A stretch of 37,749 bases of DNA from Eubacteriales bacterium (GTDB taxonomy: Bacteria; Bacillota; Clostridia; Lachnospirales; Lachnospiraceae). A program made the position numbers and the translations under genes. The notes beneath the pieces were generated by a model. The model saw only the letters and a list, made by a program, of their open reading frames with translations. It was not told where the DNA came from and did not search any database. Below, piece after piece: positions 25,649-33,465 of this stretch. Where the stretch lies: the NCBI GenBank assembly GCA_030524785.1, contig JAUNFZ010000022.1, positions 1 through 37,749 of the forward strand. Direction: 5' to 3'. Position 1 is the stretch's first letter; each line of letters starts with the position of its first letter.

Positions 25649-27672
25649 ACCGCCGTTCCTCCGCTGCAGGAAATAACGTACACGGGATTCTGACCCATCA
25701 TCATATGATACGCTCCTGCCTCTTTTGCTTTTCCCACCGTAACGCAGACGATATCCGTATCTGTCACCGGCAGGGTGCGCAGACAGTCGATGGCCTCCGC
25801 AGCCGTCTCAAGGGCAATGCAGTTCACCACGATGCGGACAGCAGGATTTTTTTCCAGAACCGCCTCCATAATCTCCTTCAAATTTCCCGAGGATCCCCCG
25901 ATAAACACATGGGTGGGACTCGGCAGCCCGTTAAGAGCCTCCGGCGCCAGTCCTTCCACCACTGTCAGGTTATCCGCCGCAAATTTTTTCTGGTTCGCCC
26001 TGATAAGAGCCGCCGCTTCCGCTTTTTTCTCGATGGCGTACACCTGTCCCTCCGCAGCCTGCAGCGCTGCCTCTACCGCCACGGAGCCTGTTCCCGCCCC
26101 CACGTCATAGACCACCGATTTCCGGTTCAGACGAAGCTTCGACAGGGAAATGCTCCGCACTTCGCTCTTTGTCATAGGCACCCGGTCCCGCAGAAATTTT
26201 TCATCCTCAATCCCGTGCACCGCCGCCGGCTGCGCCCCAGGATTCTCAATCAGCGCCACGCAGAGATCGGAAAATTTCTCTTTTGCAAATTTTTCCGCCG
26301 TGCCCACGCGGATTCGCTCCTCCGGGTAGGAAAGTTCTTCGCCCACTGACAGCAAAAGAGCGCCCATGCCGTACTCCGTCAATTTCCTGCAAAGGCTGTT
26401 TACGCCTTCGCCCTTGCCCGCCAGCAGAAAAACCTTCCTGTTTTCTCTCACCTGGGCAATCACGTTGGCGCTTCTTCCGTGAAGGCTTACAAGCTTTGCA
26501 TCCTCCCAGGGAATGTGAAGCTTTGCGCAAAAATATACCGCTGAAGAAATCCCCGGATATACCTCGATCTCCTCACCTTTCAGCGCTTCCAGAAGGCCCT
26601 TCGCCCCGCTGTAAAACCCGACGTCGCCGGACTGCAGAAGGGCGATGCGCTCATATTCCGGATGATCGTACAGATAGTCCCGGATTTCCCCGGGCCGGTA
26701 GGATACAAATTTTGCCTGGGATGTACCGGAAAAATTTTTCAACATTCTTTTTGCGCCAATCAGAAGCTGCGCCTGTTCGCAGGCTCTTTTTGCTTCCAGA
26801 GTCATATTTTCCCCGGCGCCCATGCCAATTCCCACCAGAGAAATTTTTCGCTTTATATTCAGCTTAAGCCTTTTTGCCAGATACCTTTTTACTTCCTCCA
26901 GGGACAGCCCCTGTTCTTCCTCCGGACGGCCAATCAGAACCACTCCGGCGCCGGCCGCCTTCGCCGCCCGAATCTTTTCCTCAAATCCCCCTGTCTTTCC
27001 GGATTCCTTTGTCACCAGCCATTTTGCGTCAATCTGCTGCAGCATCGCCCTGTTCAGCGCCTCCGAGAAGGGTCCCTGCATACAAATCAGATGTTTTCCG
27101 GTAAAGCCAAGCTGTGCCGAGGCCTGCACGGACTCCGGCGTCGAAAGAACTCTGGCAAACACACGGTCCTGATAATCTGTCAGCGCCGTAAACTTATGAA
27201 GCTCTTTACTTCCGGTCGTCACCAGAATGTTGCCGCTGGTCTTTTCAAGAAACGCTACCGCATCTTCCACAGACTCCACCAAAGTTACCCGGCCCTTCCG
27301 GCCGTCCTCAGGCTCGCCGCCTCTGCCCTGACAGCCGTCCCCGGCACTTTTCCAGGATGGGCGCAAAAGGCGGATGTACTCTGCCCCCGCAGCTTCGCAG
27401 GCAGCTTTCACATTTTTCGTCACCTCGGAAGCATACGGATGGGTGGCATCCACCGCCAGCACAGTTTCGTCCTCCGCTGTTCTTTTCAGAAGGCTTTCCA
27501 TACCCTCCGCGTCAAGACGGCCCGCATGAACCCTGCAGCTCCTGCACTCCTTCAAAAGCTGGCCGCCGTACTCTGTCGCCACGCAGACGTCGGCCAAAAC
27601 CTGACACCGCTCCAGAAATTCTGCCAGCTCGCGTCCCTCTGTTGTTCCCGCAAAAACAACTGCTCTAAACAT
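25645..27672 (-). CDS. cbiJET: CbiJ-CbiE-CbiT triple fusion (precorrin-6A reductase, C5- and C15-methyltransferase)
   Basis: One 675-residue frame encodes three consecutive steps. Residues 1-270 are CbiJ (VVFAGTTEGRELAEFL, AVDATHPYASEVT, VTTGSKELHKF), the NADH-dependent cobalt-precorrin-6A reductase. Residues about 275-480 are CbiE (KISLVGIGMGAGENMTLEA, LLQSGDVGFYSGAKGL, EVYPGISSAVYFCAKL), the C5 methyltransferase. Residues about 488-675 are CbiT (PMTKSEVRSISLSKLRL, VVYDVGAGTGSVAVEAAL with the SAM loop), the C15 methyltransferase that also removes the C12 acetate carboxyl. CbiE-CbiT fusions (CobL-type) are common; adding CbiJ at the front is less so. The frame is unbroken at both junctions. 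It overlaps cbiA by 4 and cbiH by 8 bases. Confidence 0.95.
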   Translation of the reverse strand: MFRAVVFAGTTEGRELAEFLERCQVLADVCVATEYGGQLLKECRSCRVHAGRLDAEGMESLLKRTAEDETVLAVDATHPYASEVTKNVKAACEAAGAEYIRLLRPSWKSAGDGCQGRGGEPEDGRKGRVTLVESVEDAVAFLEKTSGNILVTTGSKELHKFTALTDYQDRVFARVLSTPESVQASAQLGFTGKHLICMQGPFSEALNRAMLQQIDAKWLVTKESGKTGGFEEKIRAAKAAGAGVVLIGRPEEEQGLSLEEVKRYLAKRLKLNIKRKISLVGIGMGAGENMTLEAKRACEQAQLLIGAKRMLKNFSGTSQAKFVSYRPGEIRDYLYDHPEYERIALLQSGDVGFYSGAKGLLEALKGEEIEVYPGISSAVYFCAKLHIPWEDAKLVSLHGRSANVIAQVRENRKVFLLAGKGEGVNSLCRKLTEYGMGALLLSVGEELSYPEERIRVGTAEKFAKEKFSDLCVALIENPGAQPAAVHGIEDEKFLRDRVPMTKSEVRSISLSKLRLNRKSVVYDVGAGTGSVAVEAALQAAEGQVYAIEKKAEAAALIRANQKKFAADNLTVVEGLAPEALNGLPSPTHVFIGGSSGNLKEIMEAVLEKNPAVRIVVNCIALETAAEAIDCLRTLPVTDTDIVCVTVGKAKEAGAYHMMMGQNPVYVISCSGGTAV

Positions 27673-28405
27673 TTTTATATCCTCTCGGCGTCACCATTTT
27701 TCCGCCAATCTCCTTCGTCTGAGAGTTTCCCACAAACACCGTGGTAAACATATCCACCTGGGTATCCCTTAGTTCCTCCAGTGTCATCACACGGCAGCTT
27801 TCGCCCTGCCGGCCAATGTTTCCTACAATCCCGCAGACCGTTTCAGGCGCTTTATACCTCATCATCAGATCGCAGGCCTTTTTCAGATAATCATGACGCT
27901 TTTTGCTGGAGGGATTGTAAAGGCAGATCACAAAATCCGCCTCCGAAGCCAGCAGAAGGCGTTTTTCAATCTTCTCCCAGGGCGTCAGGAGATCGCTCAG
28001 GCTAATCAGGGCAAAATCGTGAATCAGCGGCGCGCCCAAAACGGCCGCTCCGCCTGTGGCCGCCGTCACCCCCGGAACGACTTCCACCTCAACTTCCGGG
28101 TACTCCATGCCGATTTCCAGCATCAGTCCCGACATGCCGTAAACGCCTGCGTCTCCGCTGCAGATCATCGCAACCGTTTTTCCCCGGGCCGCTTCCTCAA
28201 AGGCCAGACGGCAGCGCTCCACCTCTTTCTTCATGGGAGTCGTCAGAAATTCCTTTCCGGCAAAATGCTCTTTTACCAGGTCCACATATACCGTATAACC
28301 CACAATCGTATCGCAGGAGCCAAGGGCCTTTGCCGCCCGCACGGTCATCTGCTCATATTCTCCGGGTCCGATTCCAACCACATAAATCTTACTCAAAATC
28401 CACAC
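27665..28405 (-). CDS. cbiH: Cobalt-precorrin-3 C17-methyltransferase CbiH
   Basis: CbiH methylates C17 and contracts the macrocycle ring. The protein has 246 residues with IYVVGIGPGEYEQMTVRA (SAM-binding N-terminus), ICSGDAGVYGMSGLM and VVPGVTAATGGAAVLGAPL, all CobJ/CbiH signatures. The start is uncertain. The GTG at 28405 has AGGG upstream, while a TTG at 28396 has GGAG at good spacing and gives the usual short N-terminus. The upstream part overlaps the end of cbiG either way. Confidence 0.94.
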   Translation of the reverse strand: MWILSKIYVVGIGPGEYEQMTVRAAKALGSCDTIVGYTVYVDLVKEHFAGKEFLTTPMKKEVERCRLAFEEAARGKTVAMICSGDAGVYGMSGLMLEIGMEYPEVEVEVVPGVTAATGGAAVLGAPLIHDFALISLSDLLTPWEKIEKRLLLASEADFVICLYNPSSKKRHDYLKKACDLMMRYKAPETVCGIVGNIGRQGESCRVMTLEELRDTQVDMFTTVFVGNSQTKEIGGKMVTPRGYKNV

Positions 28406-29444
28406 TCCAATCCCTGACAGCGAGGGCTGCGGTTACGCCTCCGCCCGCGTCTTTTTTCTGTATCAGCCGCCCGTTTTCTGCAGACAGCACCGCGCTGCGC
28501 TCGCACACATTCGCTACTCCAGCCACAGACTCCACAAAGGCGGATTCCGAAAATTCTCCCTCTGCCTTTGCAAGTTCCTCCGCCGGATAGGTCACATAAG
28601 GAATCCCGTATTTTTTCGCAAAAGCCAGAATCCCCGGCTCCTGCGCTTTCAGATCAATGCTTGCAATCCGTTCCACGCAGCGAACCGACACGCCGCATCG
28701 TTTTAATACCTCCATCACACGCTTTTCAATCTGCTCAAAAGGCATGTCCTTTTTACATCCTATGCCAAGGCTGACAATTTTCGGCAAAAGCACAAGCGTC
28801 TGCCTGTAAAGACGCCTTCCTTCCTCCAACGTCACGCAAATGCCGCTGTCCCCCTCAAAAATTTTCCGTGAGTCCCACAATTCAATCTCCTGGGGAATCC
28901 TCCCGGTCACCGGAAAATCACTCTGAAAGCCGACCGGTTTTTCATCCAGCACATCTGCGGAAATCTTCTTTGCACAGGTCATATCCGTAATCAGCAGCCC
29001 GTTTCTTTTTGCAAAAATATCCACCGCAAAACGTCCGTTTACGTCTGTGGCCGTAGTAATCACGGGAATTGCCCCGGTCAAATTGGCGAGAACTCCGGCG
29101 AGTTCATTTGCCCCGCCCAGATGGCCCGACAAAAGGGAAATGGCAAACACTCCCTTTTCATCCATCACCACCACCGCCGGATCCTTCGACTTATGCTCCA
29201 GAAAAGGCGCGATGCTGCGCACTGCAATGCCTGCTGCGCCGATAAAAACAATCCCGTCCTTTTCCGCAAACATTGCCTTCGTCCACTCGCGCAGAGAACC
29301 GGCAGTTTCCAGTAGTCCGTATTTTTTTGCATACCGCCCGCCGGCATACCCCTCGCAGTCGTATCCCTGCCTGGAAAGCATCTCCAGCAGTCCTGCGTTC
29401 AAGCGGCTTCCATGTTCCGTAAAACTGATGACGGCCAGTTTCAT
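28389..29444 (-). CDS. cbiG: Cobalt-precorrin-5A hydrolase CbiG
   Basis: CbiG opens the lactone of cobalt-precorrin-5A and releases acetaldehyde, a step specific to the anaerobic pathway. The protein has 351 residues. The N-terminal domain has IVFIGAAGIAVRSIAPFLEHKSKDPAVVVMDEKG and ISLLSGHLGGANELA. The C-terminal domain has VSLGIGCKKDMPFEQIEKRV and IASIDLKAQEPGILAFAKK. Its presence, with CbiD and CbiK, marks the oxygen-independent route. It overlaps cbiF by four bases. Confidence 0.96.
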   Translation of the reverse strand: MKLAVISFTEHGSRLNAGLLEMLSRQGYDCEGYAGGRYAKKYGLLETAGSLREWTKAMFAEKDGIVFIGAAGIAVRSIAPFLEHKSKDPAVVVMDEKGVFAISLLSGHLGGANELAGVLANLTGAIPVITTATDVNGRFAVDIFAKRNGLLITDMTCAKKISADVLDEKPVGFQSDFPVTGRIPQEIELWDSRKIFEGDSGICVTLEEGRRLYRQTLVLLPKIVSLGIGCKKDMPFEQIEKRVMEVLKRCGVSVRCVERIASIDLKAQEPGILAFAKKYGIPYVTYPAEELAKAEGEFSESAFVESVAGVANVCERSAVLSAENGRLIQKKDAGGGVTAALAVRDWSVDFE

Positions 29445-30199
29445 TTACTTGCCTCCCGAAATTCTGTAGAAAACGCCGGATGATAAAGCTCTGAGCGTTT
29501 GTATCCGCTTTGACTCACCACGTCCCCGATAATCATCAGAGCCGTTTTTGTAATATGATTCCTGGCCGCCGTCTCTGCAAGCGTTCCCACGGTGCAGACA
29601 AAAGTTTTTTCATCCTCCCAGGTCGCCTTGTAGACAATCGCCGCCGGGGTATCCTCGCGGTATCCTCCGGCCAGGAGGCGTTCCGTAAGCTTTTCCAGCA
29701 TACCGGTGCTTAAAAATACTACCATCGTCGCCTGATGCGCAGCCAGAAGGGAAATTTCCTCCTTCGGGGGCACCGGCGTTCTTCCTGCCATCCTTGTGAT
29801 AATCACGCTCTGGGAAATATCCGGCAGAGTGTATTCCAGATTCAGCGCTGCGGCCGCCCCGCAGAAGGAGCTGACGCCCGGGCAGTCCTCATAGGCAATG
29901 CCCTTTTCGTCCAAAGCGTCCATCTGCTCCCGGATTGCCCCATAAAGGCAGGGATCCCCCGTGTGCAGACGCACCGTCATATATCCCGCGTCCTCCGCCT
30001 TGAAGATAACATCCAGCACCTCCTCCAGCGTCATAGTGGCACTGTTGTAGATCTGACATCCTTCCTTTGCATAGTCAAGAAGCTGCGGATTTACCAGAGA
30101 CCCCGCATAGATAATCACATCCGCCTGGGAGAGCAGACGCTGCCCTCTGACCGTAATCAAATCCGGCGCTCCCGGTCCCGCGCCCACAAAATGTACCAT
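29441..30199 (-). CDS. cbiF: Cobalt-precorrin-4 C11-methyltransferase CbiF
   Basis: CbiF is a SAM-dependent methyltransferase acting at C11. The protein has 252 residues. It opens MVHFVGAGPGAPDLITVRG and contains VIIYAGSLVNPQLL, VRLHTGDPCLYGAIREQMDAL, PGVSSFCGAAAALNLEYTLP and ITRMAGRTPVPPKE, which together distinguish CbiF/CobM from the related methyltransferases in the cluster. It begins one base after cbiL ends and overlaps cbiG by four bases. Confidence 0.97.
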   Translation of the reverse strand: MVHFVGAGPGAPDLITVRGQRLLSQADVIIYAGSLVNPQLLDYAKEGCQIYNSATMTLEEVLDVIFKAEDAGYMTVRLHTGDPCLYGAIREQMDALDEKGIAYEDCPGVSSFCGAAAALNLEYTLPDISQSVIITRMAGRTPVPPKEEISLLAAHQATMVVFLSTGMLEKLTERLLAGGYREDTPAAIVYKATWEDEKTFVCTVGTLAETAARNHITKTALMIIGDVVSQSGYKRSELYHPAFSTEFREASK

Positions 30200-30200
30200 A

Positions 30201-30887
30201 TCACTCTTTCTCCTTTACAATAATTAAAGAATAATAGCCGGCGTCCTCGGGGATCTCTGCCGCACTCTGGAATACTCTCTCACCCTCCATGCCGCAGTTT
30301 TCTATCATAACGGTATCCGCCTCCAGCCCCATCAGCATTTCCTTTACTTCCCTCATTTTCTTACCGGCCTTCATCAGCACTTTCGTCCCCGGAAGCTTCA
30401 GCGCTTCCTCAATCTGATAAGACGCCGGAATCACATGGAGGGGCTGTGCCTTTTCCACCAGCCCCATATTCAGCCTTGCTGCCACAGCGCAGAAGGACGG
30501 AATACCGCTGACAATCTCCGTCTCATACCCCATAGCGCGGATGCGCTCATGTATATACAGATAGGTGGAATATACGCTGGAATCCCCCAGGGTAAGAAAC
30601 GCCACGTCATATCCCCGCTCAAGCATTTCCGCCACCTGCTGCGCGGCTTTTTCATGGCTTTCCTCAAGGGCTTTTTTCTCCTTTGTCATCGGCATGTAAA
30701 TTTCCATGCACTCTTTTTCGGCAATCTCAGGCACTGCCTGGACCGTAATCTGATACGCCACCGTATCCTCTTTCTTTTTTCCCGGCACCGCGATCACAGA
30801 AGCCTCGCGGATAATCCGAACTGCCTTCAGCGTCAAAAGCTCCGGATCTCCCGGTCCAATCCCCACGCCAAACAATTTTCCTTTCAT
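30201..30887 (-). CDS. cbiL: Cobalt-precorrin-2 C20-methyltransferase CbiL
   Basis: CbiL adds the C20 methyl to cobalt-precorrin-2, the first methylation after cobalt insertion. The protein has 228 residues. Signatures are KLFGVGIGPGDPELLTLKAVRII, VAFLTLGDSSVYSTYLYI and VSGIPSFCAVAARLN. The ATG at 30887 follows GGAGGAG; an in-frame upstream start at 30911 would add eight residues without a comparable site. The 45-base gap to cbiD is the only sizeable gap in the upper part of the cluster. Confidence 0.95.
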   Translation of the reverse strand: MKGKLFGVGIGPGDPELLTLKAVRIIREASVIAVPGKKKEDTVAYQITVQAVPEIAEKECMEIYMPMTKEKKALEESHEKAAQQVAEMLERGYDVAFLTLGDSSVYSTYLYIHERIRAMGYETEIVSGIPSFCAVAARLNMGLVEKAQPLHVIPASYQIEEALKLPGTKVLMKAGKKMREVKEMLMGLEADTVMIENCGMEGERVFQSAAEIPEDAGYYSLIIVKEKE

Positions 30888-30932
30888 AATCTCCTCCGTT
30901 TCAGCCCGCATTTTTGCCTGCAGGCTCCCATT

Positions 30933-32078
30933 TTATCTGAATTTTTCGAGCAGCTTCTGCGCTCCTGTTGTCTCTCCAAGATATCCGTGCTTATTTGAAA
31001 ATACTACTGCCTCTGTCAAAAGTGCGCCGCCACACCGGTGCTGCATAGATTCCCGGATGCGCGGCATCATGACATGCATGGTTTTTTCGCAAAGCTTCTT
31101 TTCCCTGAGAATATCTACCGCTTCTTCCGTCGTAATGGTGCTAAGAATCCTCTCCGCCGTTTCCATATCCGCCCCGGCTCTTACCGCCTGGGCCGCCATC
31201 AACTCCGCCCGGCAGTCCGCAAAGCGGGAATGGGTATTCATAATCCCTCCCGATACTTTTACAAACTTGCCGATATGAGCCACAAACAGAATCCCAAGGA
31301 ATCCCATCTCTGCGGCCATGTCAAGGGTTTCCCCCACGTAATTGCTGCACTTCATAGAATCCTTTGCGGAAATTTTCATGCCGTCACGCAGAAAATCCTC
31401 CCCGTAATTTCCCGGGGTAATCAAAAGATATTCTTCCCCTGCAGCCCGTTTTGTCTCCATTTCCAGGCGGATGCTGGCAATCAGGGCTTCCTCGCTCATA
31501 GGAACCACGATCCCGCTGGTGCCCAAAATCGAAATGCCGCCTTCAATGCCAAGCCTTGGATTGAAAGTTTTTTTTGCAATTTCTTCCCCATGGGGCACAA
31601 AGATTTCCACCTCCATGCCACCGTCATATCCCGCCTCGCCGCAGGCTTCCGCCACTGCCTGACGTATCATTTTTCTTGGCACGCGGTTGATCGCCGCCTC
31701 TCCCACCGCCTGAGAAAGCCCCGGTTTCGTCACCCGTCCCACGCCGGGACCGCCGTCGATATGAATCCCCGGCGCCGGGCTTTTTTTTACCCGGGCATAA
31801 ATCAGCAGCCCATGGGTCGCATCCGGGTCGTCGCCTCCGTCCTTTCTGACGGCGCAGGAAGCCTCCAGCTCACAAAAGCTTCGCTCCTCCGTCATCAGGT
31901 GAAGATGCGTTCCATCCGGCGTCACAATCTCCGTCTGGGGAATCTCTCTTTGAAAAAACAACATTTTCGCGGCGGCCTTTGCCGCGGCAGCGGCACAGCT
32001 TCCGGTCGTATAGCCGCAGCGCAGCCGCTTATTATTCTTTAATACATATCGGTCTTCCAGGCCGGTTTTATGCGTCAC
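30933..32078 (-). CDS. cbiD: Cobalt-precorrin-5B C1-methyltransferase CbiD, first gene of the cob-hem cluster
   Basis: CbiD methylates C1 in the anaerobic pathway and has no counterpart in the aerobic one. The protein has 381 residues. Signatures are LRCGYTTGSCAAAAAKAA near the start, DGGDDPDATHG, GGPGVGRVTKPGL, GTSGIVVPMSEEALIASI and FVAHIGKFVKVSGGIMNTHS. The start is a GTG at 32078 with GGGGG seven bases upstream. The same stretch holds an out-of-frame ATG (ATGCTGTGA) that encodes only two residues. It is the first gene after the cobalamin riboswitch and its terminator. Confidence 0.95.
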   Translation of the reverse strand: MTHKTGLEDRYVLKNNKRLRCGYTTGSCAAAAAKAAAKMLFFQREIPQTEIVTPDGTHLHLMTEERSFCELEASCAVRKDGGDDPDATHGLLIYARVKKSPAPGIHIDGGPGVGRVTKPGLSQAVGEAAINRVPRKMIRQAVAEACGEAGYDGGMEVEIFVPHGEEIAKKTFNPRLGIEGGISILGTSGIVVPMSEEALIASIRLEMETKRAAGEEYLLITPGNYGEDFLRDGMKISAKDSMKCSNYVGETLDMAAEMGFLGILFVAHIGKFVKVSGGIMNTHSRFADCRAELMAAQAVRAGADMETAERILSTITTEEAVDILREKKLCEKTMHVMMPRIRESMQHRCGGALLTEAVVFSNKHGYLGETTGAQKLLEKFR

Positions 32079-32106
32079 AGCATGACCCCCATCATATTTC
32101 TCATGT

Positions 32107-32136
32107 AAAAAAACCGCTGTCCTTTTCAGACAACGG
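32107..32136 (-). terminator. Riboswitch expression-platform terminator before cbiD
   Basis: On the minus strand CCGTTGTC (32136-32129), a 7-base loop and GACAGCGG (32121-32114) form an 8-bp stem with one G-U pair, followed by seven Ts (32113-32107). It lies between the cobalamin aptamer and the cbiD start, where transcription would stop when cobalamin is bound. Confidence 0.93.
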
Positions 32137-32187
32137 CTCTCTGCTTGTGCCCGTCCACTCCGGTTGCCGCAGAATGTTCCGGTCCCT

Positions 32188-32291
32188 GAATATATATTGG
32201 TATCTGACTATACAGTAACGGACTTGTGCGGGAATTTCACCCGGCTTCCCTGTTCTGCCAGGAGACTGCGCCCCGGGGCAGATATATATTC
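32188..32291 (-). promoter_or_regulatory. Cobalamin riboswitch aptamer
   Basis: Reading the minus strand, a perfect 10-bp P1 (32291-32282 with 32197-32188) closes the aptamer. Inside are GGGTGAAATTCCCG (about 32243-32230, the conserved P5-P6 core), then AGTCCGTTACTGTA, and the B12-box-like AGTCAGATACC (32209-32199). These are the core elements of cobalamin riboswitches. The aptamer is compact, about 104 bases, so it may belong to a shorter class than the long classical btuB-type RNA; I do not assign the subtype or its preferred ligand. The downstream terminator makes transcriptional control likely, giving feedback on the whole cluster from cbiD. Confidence 0.94.
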
Positions 32292-32302
32292 GCTCAGTTC
32301 TC

Positions 32303-32331
32303 AGTATATCTTTTTCCTCTGCTTCTGTCAA
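32303..32331 (-). promoter_or_regulatory. Sigma-A promoter of the cob-hem cluster
   Basis: A perfect TTGACA (32331-32326), a 17-base spacer and TATACT (32308-32303) place the transcript start about five bases before the riboswitch P1. The -35 falls at the edge of the dut-derived tandem repeat. Confidence 0.92.
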
Positions 32332-32432
32332 CGTTTTCCTGTGCTTCCAGGGCCCGTCTCAATCAACGCTTCCCTGTGCTTCCAGGCCCGCCTCGGTCAG
32401 CGCTTCCCTGTGCTTCCAAACCCGCCGCGGTC
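32330..32432 (-). repeat. Degenerate tandem repeat (34, 34, 35 bp) copied from the 3' end of dut
   Basis: Three head-to-tail copies: 32432-32399 (the last codons of dut, for [11 protein letters not shown]), 32398-32365 and 32364-32330. All share the core GGAAGCACAGG(G/A)AA(G/A)CG. The second copy is shifted in frame. The third returns to the dut frame, because 34+35 bases is a multiple of three, and reads ETGPGSTGKR followed by a stop. Each copy ends in a (C/T)TGA junction; the last of these forms the TTGACA -35 of the cob promoter. Confidence 0.9.
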
Positions 32433-32831
32433 GATGCCGCCCAGCGCCTCCACCGGTTCAAATTCCACCGCCGGCTGGTGCTCCATGATGCGGAACTGGC
32501 AGATGCGGTCATTGACATGGATTTCGGTGTCGCGGAGCGCATAGACCGGCATAAACCACTGATCGTTGTCGCCGCAGTATGTCTCGTCGATCACGCCGCA
32601 ATGGTTCGTCTGAATGATCCCAAAGTTCTTAAACGTCGAGCTTCGGGGAACGATATGCGCTTCATATCCTTTCGGCAGCTTCATTGCCACTCCCAGGGGA
32701 ATCAGTTTAAATTCTCCCGCTTTCAAAGCCACATTCTCCGCCGCCCGCAGGTCGATCCAGTCGGATTTTCCGTCAATATAGCGCAGCGGCTCTATCTTAT
32801 CCGTAAAATATTTAATCTGTATCTTTTCCAT
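32397..32831 (-). CDS. dut: dUTP diphosphatase (dUTPase)
   Basis: Dut hydrolyses dUTP to dUMP, keeping uracil out of DNA and supplying dTMP synthesis. The protein has 144 residues, the trimeric dUTPase size. Motifs in order: WIDLRAAEN (motif I), [12 protein letters not shown] (II), [14 protein letters not shown] (III, Asp82), NDRICQFRI (IV) and the flexible C-terminal arm [12 protein letters not shown] (V, about 131-142). The ATG at 32831 follows CGGAGAA. It lies 13 bases after nrdG, a sensible pairing in dNTP supply. The codons for motif V are the parent of the tandem repeat that follows the stop. Confidence 0.95.
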   Translation of the reverse strand: MEKIQIKYFTDKIEPLRYIDGKSDWIDLRAAENVALKAGEFKLIPLGVAMKLPKGYEAHIVPRSSTFKNFGIIQTNHCGVIDETYCGDNDQWFMPVYALRDTEIHVNDRICQFRIMEHQPAVEFEPVEALGGIDRGGFGSTGKR

Positions 32832-32844
32832 GTTGATTCTCCGT

Positions 32845-33336
32845 CTATTCACAGTGAAGCACTACGCTGCCTAACTCCAGAGTTTTCGGAACGTCGATCA
32901 CCCGCTGATTCGAGCTTCCCTTCCAGTGAAGCTGTTTGTCCAGTTTGTCTACCTCAAACTCCCCGTCCACCAGCACGTCCACATACTGCATCACAGGATT
33001 TCTGCACACTTCTTCCCATAAGCTTCCGGTATACAGCCATATGGTTTTATCCGGAAACTTTTCTTTAATTTCCTTTGCCAGCGCCGCCACATCCATCTGA
33101 TTCGTTGGATACAGGGGATCGCCTCCACTGAAAGTAATTCCCGAAATATAGGATTTTTCCAGCTCGTCAAACACTTCCTTTTTCGCATCCCCGTCAAAGG
33201 GAAGCCCGCCGTCCGGATCCCAGGTCACAGGGTTCTGGCACTGGGGACAGCAATGGGCGCATCCCGCCACCCACAATACAACCCTCAGGCCGTCTCCGTT
33301 CAGCATATCATCCTTCGTTATATTATGATACCTCAT
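32845..33336 (-). CDS. nrdG: Anaerobic ribonucleotide reductase activating protein NrdG
   Basis: NrdG is a radical SAM enzyme that installs the glycyl radical on class III reductase NrdD. The protein has 163 residues. The cluster motif CxxxCxxC is Cys26, Cys30 and Cys33 in [30 protein letters not shown] and [11 protein letters not shown] are also family stretches. The ATG at 33336 follows GGGAGGA. It has its own promoter and is followed by dut. No nrdD gene is in the window, so the reductase must be elsewhere; nrdG separated from nrdD is a little unusual. Confidence 0.95.
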   Translation of the reverse strand: MRYHNITKDDMLNGDGLRVVLWVAGCAHCCPQCQNPVTWDPDGGLPFDGDAKKEVFDELEKSYISGITFSGGDPLYPTNQMDVAALAKEIKEKFPDKTIWLYTGSLWEEVCRNPVMQYVDVLVDGEFEVDKLDKQLHWKGSSNQRVIDVPKTLELGSVVLHCE

Positions 33337-33416
33337 AAAATCCTCCCAACCGCATTGCAAAACAATATCTGGTGTCTTTTCCCAAGTAATGCACATCATT
33401 TAGTGCTACAATGGTG

Positions 33417-33445
33417 ATTTTACCATTTTCCATGCTATGCGTCAA
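33417..33445 (-). promoter_or_regulatory. Sigma-A promoter of nrdG-dut
   Basis: TTGACG (33445-33440), a 17-base spacer and TAAAAT (33422-33417), with TGG just before the -10. The leader to nrdG is about 75 bases. I found no convincing NrdR box in it. Confidence 0.83.
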
Positions 33446-33465
33446 GAGCGGATTGCATACCATTT

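Noticed and set aside
26662-27747. Plus-strand frame of 361 codons opposite cbiJ-E-T
   Set aside because: The opposite strand encodes three well-conserved enzyme domains; the frame has shadow-like composition and no start signals.
33337-33416. NrdR operator upstream of nrdG
   Set aside because: No pair of sites matching the usual NrdR box was found in the leader.
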